In this document: in pieces, positions 59,842 through 64,000 of the stretch
How the letters are laid out: every line of letters starts with the position of its first letter
Position numbering within the stretch: the stretch's first letter is position 1
Source of the DNA: Peromyscus leucopus
Lineage: Eukaryota > Chordata > Mammalia > Rodentia > Cricetidae
Direction of reading: 5' to 3'
Length of the DNA: 64,000 nucleotides
Assembly (NCBI RefSeq): GCF_004664715.2
Contig: NC_051067.1
Span: 69,272,982 to 69,336,981, forward strand
Made by a program: the position numbers and the translations under genes
Notes under the pieces: generated by a model
Seen by the model: the letters and a program-made list of their open reading frames with translations, nothing else
Told to the model about the DNA's origin: nothing
The model's database searches: none

Positions 59842-60965
59842 TCTCTCTCTCTCTCAAACAGGCAAAAAAAGAAAATAGCAAAAAAGCAGAATTTAAAAAG
59901 ACAAATAAAAAGCATGAGAAATACACACACACAAACACACACACACACACACATACACAAACAAAACCCATATAAATACAAAATTGGAAACTATAGTATA
60001 CCAGCAAAAGACCAGTAAAGTTAAGAAAAATAAAGCCCAAACAAAGCAACAGAAACCTAAAAAAAAAAAAAAAATCTCCTAAAACTCTCATTTTGTTTGG
60101 ACATCTACTGCTAGGCATTAGACCTGTCCTTAACTGTGGTTTGCATTCCCAGTGAGAATCTGTTGAAGAAAACTAATTTTTCCCTTGAAAGTGATTGTCA
60201 TTTGAGGATAGCATCTTGGTTAGGGATGGGAACTCATATCTACTGCTCTTTCTCAGTGCTGGGACTCCATCTTGCTTAGGTCTAGGAAGTCCCTATGCAT
60301 TGCTGCTGCAGTTCCTTTGAGTTCATCTCTGCATCAGTTCTGTTGTGTCTGCAAGACACTGGTGTCATCCATCTGGCTTTTAAGATCTTTCTGCCTCCAT
60401 CATCACATCACCCTGAGCCCTGAGAGGAGGAGTTTGATGATTGCATCCCATTTCTGATTGCATGTTCCCGAAGTCTCTCACTCTCTTCACATTGCCGTAA
60501 TGGTGGATCTCTGAATTTGTCCCCATCTACTGCAGGAGGAATCTTCTCTGATGATGACTGGGCAAGAGACTGATCTACAGGTATAGCACAATTAGAAGAC
60601 TATATACATACATACATAATACATACATACATATATGTATATCCAAATTAAAAGACATGTTGCTACATTCCTTTATCAGAACAATAGTAGTTGGTTTTCC
60701 CCTGGGTCTCTGCTCTGGCCTATTCACTCTCAGGTTATTGGTCATCTGATCATGGTTTTCATTTCATGGAGTGAGCCTTAAATCCAATCAGAGTTATTGG
60801 TTACTCCTACAACATTCATGCCACTATTGTACCGACATATCATTCAGGCAGGGCACCATTATAGATCCCAGTGCTTGTGATTTGGTTTATGTTTACCCTT
60901 CTTCTCTGGTAGCATGCAGAGCACCTTCCAGTACCATGAACACTAGACAGTAGGGGTGAAGGCTC
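59683..60965 (-). mobile_element. L1 3' UTR, antisense, about 1.3 kb
   Basis: From the L1 3' end inwards on the plus strand: 'tttttacatacaatatattc', 'cctcacccatccaatttaat', a CT run, 'gtttggacatctactgctag', 'tgtggtttgcattcccagtg', 'catcagttctgttgtgtctg', 'catctactgcaggaggaatc', 'ccttaaatccaatcagagtt' and 'gtagcatgcagagcacctt'. This order is the antisense of the long rodent L1 (Lx-like) 3' UTR. The GA/CT- and CA-rich open reading frames over it are artefacts. Confidence 0.88.
59779..59855. repeat. (CT)n microsatellite within L1
   Basis: About 37 CT units with one TTCC interruption at the L1 3' UTR position that in other copies reads 'agagagaaa'; an expansion of an L1 purine tract. An AC run follows at 59924-59954. 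Confidence 0.97.
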
Positions 60966-61314
60966 AAATAATGAAAATAATTTGCCGTTTCTTTTTAATC
61001 TCTAAAAATGCCTGTTAAAAAATCACAATCCCATGTGTGGCTCTCACTTTGCCTTTATTGTACATTACTGTTAAGGAATTTTAGCATTAGCACCATTTAT
61101 AAGATACTAGTTTTCAAATATGTTAATTGGGGATTTGATCTTTTTTGATTAATAATAGACATTAGTCTGGGTGGCTAAGTACATGATGGATAGTACATGA
61201 TAGTACAGAGTGAGAGAAAAAAATGATCGAATACAAAGGACCAATAAGGACACAGCTGTGTTTGTGGTAGACTTTTTGAGTCCCCACCATTTTGCAGTTT
61301 CTCTGTCATTGTGA
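60966..61314. other. Unassigned non-coding sequence
   Basis: AT-rich, nothing recognised. Confidence 0.45.
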
Positions 61315-61377
61315 CTCGGGTGTAGAGTGCTTACTCAGCATGTGAAAGGCCCTGGATTCCCTGGTATCATCAAAAAC
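61315..61377 (+). mobile_element. ID-like SINE
   Basis: 'cgggtgtagagtgcttactc', 'agcatgtgaaaggccctgga' and 'ttccctggtatcatcaaaaa': a tRNA-derived ID-type head and A-rich tail. The tail is the target of the B1 at 61394. Confidence 0.68.
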
Positions 61378-61393
61378 AAAAAGTACCAACATA

Positions 61394-61571
61394 GCCGGGG
61401 CGGTGGTGGCGCACGCCTTTAATCCCAGCACTCGGGAGGCAGAGGCAGGTGGATCTCTGTGAGTTTGAGGCCAGCCTGGGCTACAGAGTGAGATCCAGGG
61501 CAGGTACCAAAACTACACAGAGAAACCCTGTCTCAAAAACAAACAAACAAACAAACAACAAAACAAAACAA
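61394..61571 (+). mobile_element. B1 SINE, young, with 16-bp TSD
   Basis: 'gccggggcggtggtggcgca', 'gaggcagaggcaggtggatc', 'gatccagggcaggtaccaaa' and 'actacacagagaaaccctgt', then an AAAC-rich tail. Flanked by aaaaagtaccaacata at 61378-61393 and 61572-61587. It has the 'caggtaccaaaactac' body variant. Confidence 0.97.
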
Positions 61572-61599
61572 AAAAAGTACCAACATAACCTATGTACCC

Positions 61600-62000
61600 T
61601 TAACAAAATTTAAAACTTGTGGGAGGAGCTCTAAGACCTCAACTCTCCTTGCATCATCCCAGGAAATTAAATGTTGCTATGGAGAGAGTCATGTTCCTCG
61701 GTGGTGTAACCCCTGACTGGCTGCTCTTGCTCACATAAATAATGCTCTACCTGTGTTCATATAGACAACCATGATTAAATTAAATAATTAAATGTTCTGC
61801 AGAATCCCTCCCTGTCCTTTGTATCATAAGTTACAAATTAAATGAAATTAAATTAAATGAAGAGAGAAAAGAGATATGCAAGTAGGAGGGGGTCATGGGA
61901 AGAAGAAAGAGGGTTGATGGGGTGGGGAGAGGAAAGGATGAAGGGCAGCATGCCATCAAAGTATATTATGTATCAAACTGGAAGATAATACCTCCTCCAC
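61600..62000 (+). mobile_element. Probable LINE-derived 3' end
   Basis: 'gttgctatggagagagtcat', 'ggtggtgtaacccctgactg', 'gctgctcttgctcacataaa', 'ttcatatagacaaccatgat', 'taggagggggtcatgggaag' and 'agtatattatgtatcaaact' resemble a rodent LINE 3' end that I know but cannot name. ATTAA-rich filler sits in the middle. Confidence 0.5.
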
Positions 62001-62749
62001 TTGAGTGTTATCTAAACATTTTAATGGTGTATTTCTGCATCTGGAACTACCTCAATTCTGTGAGATCTATTAACGACATCATGCCTTACACCTGCATCTT
62101 TTTAATTTCTCTTTCATGTTTTTGAAATAAAACTATCCCATTAGTGGATAGTTAAAGATTTTTTCTCTAAAGTCATCTGACCTTTTACTGGTATAATAAG
62201 GCTTGTATTTGAAACATTTTGTTAAAGGAACAGTATTTGTGCTTATCCTGTGTTATGAATGGTCTTACTCGAACAAAGTTAATTTTCATTCTCTCAGAAG
62301 AGTATGTGTGTGATATTGAGTTAGACACTGATGGAGGTTGCATAAAATGAAACTCCCCTTCCTCACTTCAGTGGGTCTGAGGCATTCCACTGAACTCCAC
62401 CACTGCTTGCTCTATAGTAGTCCTTCATTTAATGGCTGAGTGCCTACAGACAGGCTAAATGTTTATCATTCAAATAAATGCAGAAACAGAACTTTTATTG
62501 TATGTTTTGCTGTATTTATGAGGCAGCCAAAGACCATGCAAGGATTTTTCTAATCGAATTTCCTTATTTATAATTCAGATTCCACCCACTTCACTTATTT
62601 AAGTAATCCTATAGTGAAATTAGATGCACAGAGAGGCCTGCTTACTGTTTATGTATTTTACAGTTTTCACCTTAATATGGTTGTTTCAAGTATCACTGTT
62701 GAAATAGAATGCCTTTTCTAGAAAAGAGTTCTTTTAGTTATTTTTCATT
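62001..62749. other. Unassigned AT-rich sequence
   Basis: A short echo of an ancient repeat ('ccttcatttaatggctgagt') at 62423. Otherwise nothing recognised. Confidence 0.4.
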
Positions 62750-64000
62750 GTTATTTTTGTTTAGGTTGGCTTCTCTTTTCCAGCGTCATCGAAAGCACAC
62801 ATTGCTGACTTTTAGTGTCTCCTTTTTTATAAATAAGTATTTAAAGTAATAAATTTCCCTCTGAAGACTATATTAACTGCATTTTTATGTCTAACATTTC
62901 AAATTTCCTTTCTTATTTCTTCATAGACCCTCATGAATTTTATTCTTAAAGTATTTCCATATGTTCAAAAATACAGACTTCATGATTTAAATACCATAAT
63001 ATTTGACTTATTTCATAGCCAACATATAGGATATCATATTGGATGGCCTCATATAATCTTGAAAATGATTTATATATTCTGTAGTGGGTGATTGTAAAAT
63101 TCTTTAAGTACTGACTAAATTTATTTATTTAATCTTGTTGCTAGTTTTACTAGTTGAAAACAAATACCAAAGAAATATTAGTATATCCACGAGTGGTTCA
63201 AGAATTTCCCCTTCTAATTCTGGCATTTTTACTTTATTTTTCTTACAAAGATAGAGACATTTGATCTATTTTGCCTTTAAGATGAAATGCCTATTTATCC
63301 ATTATACCCTGACCCTATTTATTCTGAATTACATGGTGAGTCCTAATGATAAACAACAGCACCATATTAGTGTTGTTCACTGTAGTTTCCCTCCTTCTCT
63401 GTCTTTTAACCTACCTACATCTTTAGATCTAAGATGAGCCCCATGGACATCACGTAGTTGATTCTCTTTTTAAAGTGCAATCTGCATGTCTTCCTTTTTC
63501 TTGTAATATTGAGTACACTTAAACTTGACTATTGGTATACCTGTAGTGGGCTTAAGTCCATACTTTTGCTCATTTTCTGCGTCCCAATATTCTGTCTTAC
63601 TTACCCCCTTTCTTCTTTTCATATTTACCACTAACATTTTGGGTGCTCTATTTTATATGTCCCATTTTGATTCTCATCTATTGCTCCTCTTTAAGTGGTT
63701 GCTTAATAACTTACTGCATGCATTCAGAATGTATTAAACTCCATGGTGAATATATTGCTTAACTATGAAATCACTTTATGCATACATGACTTCACTCCCT
63801 CCCCCCCCCCCGCCATAGAAATGATCACAGGTTTTATTCTGGGGTTCATTATTAGACTCATAGTACATTACTTTTTTGCTTTATATATGCTGTTTTTTTT
63901 AAGACAAATTAATAGGGAAATTATTTTTTTAAACATTCACCCCTATCTTTATTAGTTCATGCATTCTTGTCCTCATTCTTCCTGGTAGATCTAATTTTTA
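62750..64000 (-). mobile_element. Ancient L1 (L1M-like), antisense, runs off the right edge
   Basis: Segments parallel the antisense of old mammalian L1 ORF2: 'cttttagtgtctcctttttt', 'ttcttcatagaccctcatga', 'gcctatttatccattatacc', 'ctgaccctatttattctgaa', 'ctctttaagtggttgcttaa', 'tacttttttgctttatatat' and 'cattcttcctggtagatcta'. The order runs from inside ORF2 towards its 5' side. All frames are broken. A C run is at 63800-63810. Confidence 0.65.

Noticed and set aside
59650..60118. Open reading frames of 95-122 codons, apparently membrane-like or repetitive
   Set aside because: They cross CT and CA runs inside an antisense L1 3' UTR.

Overview
The window reads as non-coding DNA from a muroid rodent, most likely a cricetid (hamster, vole or deer-mouse type). 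The evidence is the repeat content: B1, B2, B3, B4 and ID SINEs, rodent MaLR/MT LTRs, rodent L1 3' UTRs and a rodent-specific hAT repeat. Several B1 copies carry body variants (around 'ggaaaggcgcaaagctac' or 'caggtaccaaaactac') that differ from the mouse B1 consensus I know and that I associate with Cricetidae. I see no intact protein-coding gene, no functional tRNA or rRNA gene, no CRISPR array and no prokaryotic or viral gene cluster. The open reading frames present are short and overlap repeats, microsatellites or random sequence. The only recognisable gene-derived sequence is a dead processed copy of Sub1 (PC4) on the minus strand near 46.8-47.3 kb.

Layout. 0-6.3 kb: antisense L1 3' UTR pieces, an LTR-like element, a B4, an URR1-type hAT element with an 8-bp target-site duplication (TSD), and a solo MT-type LTR with a 5-bp TSD. 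6.3-18.2 kb: a long CT microsatellite, B3/B4/B2/ID SINEs, MIRs, a second URR1 copy and a compound CT/GT repeat. 18.2-27.8 kb: an ID, an ancient unnamed mammalian repeat, and a nested block at 21.35-22.5 kb (a MaLR LTR split by an L1 3' end joined to an inverted B1, inside one perfect 16-bp TSD); then B1/B3, a Tigger-like element and MIRs. 27.8-31.5 kb: nearly repeat-free, AT-rich, with one stretch that looks like a conserved non-coding element. 31.5-46 kb: B3s, an antisense cricetid-type LTR, scattered old SINEs, a MER1-group hAT element and B4s. 46.3-48.2 kb: a 37-bp tandem duplication, the Sub1 retropseudogene, a B1 nested in an older B1, and a MaLR LTR. 49-56.6 kb: an L1 insertion with TSD, an MLT1 LTR, young B1s with near-perfect TSDs, a B4 with an AC tail, and another MaLR LTR. 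57.9-64 kb: microsatellites, a 1.3-kb antisense L1 3' UTR, an ID with a B1 in its A-rich tail, and an old antisense L1 (ORF2 region) running off the right edge.

No set of genes works together here. The biological content is layered retrotransposition plus a few AT-rich, repeat-free stretches that could be distal enhancers. I found no new biological system. The items most worth checking are the L1/B1 chimeric insertion, the Sub1 pseudogene and the enhancer-like blocks. Repeat family names come from memory of consensus sequences and not from a database search, so subfamily assignments are approximate.
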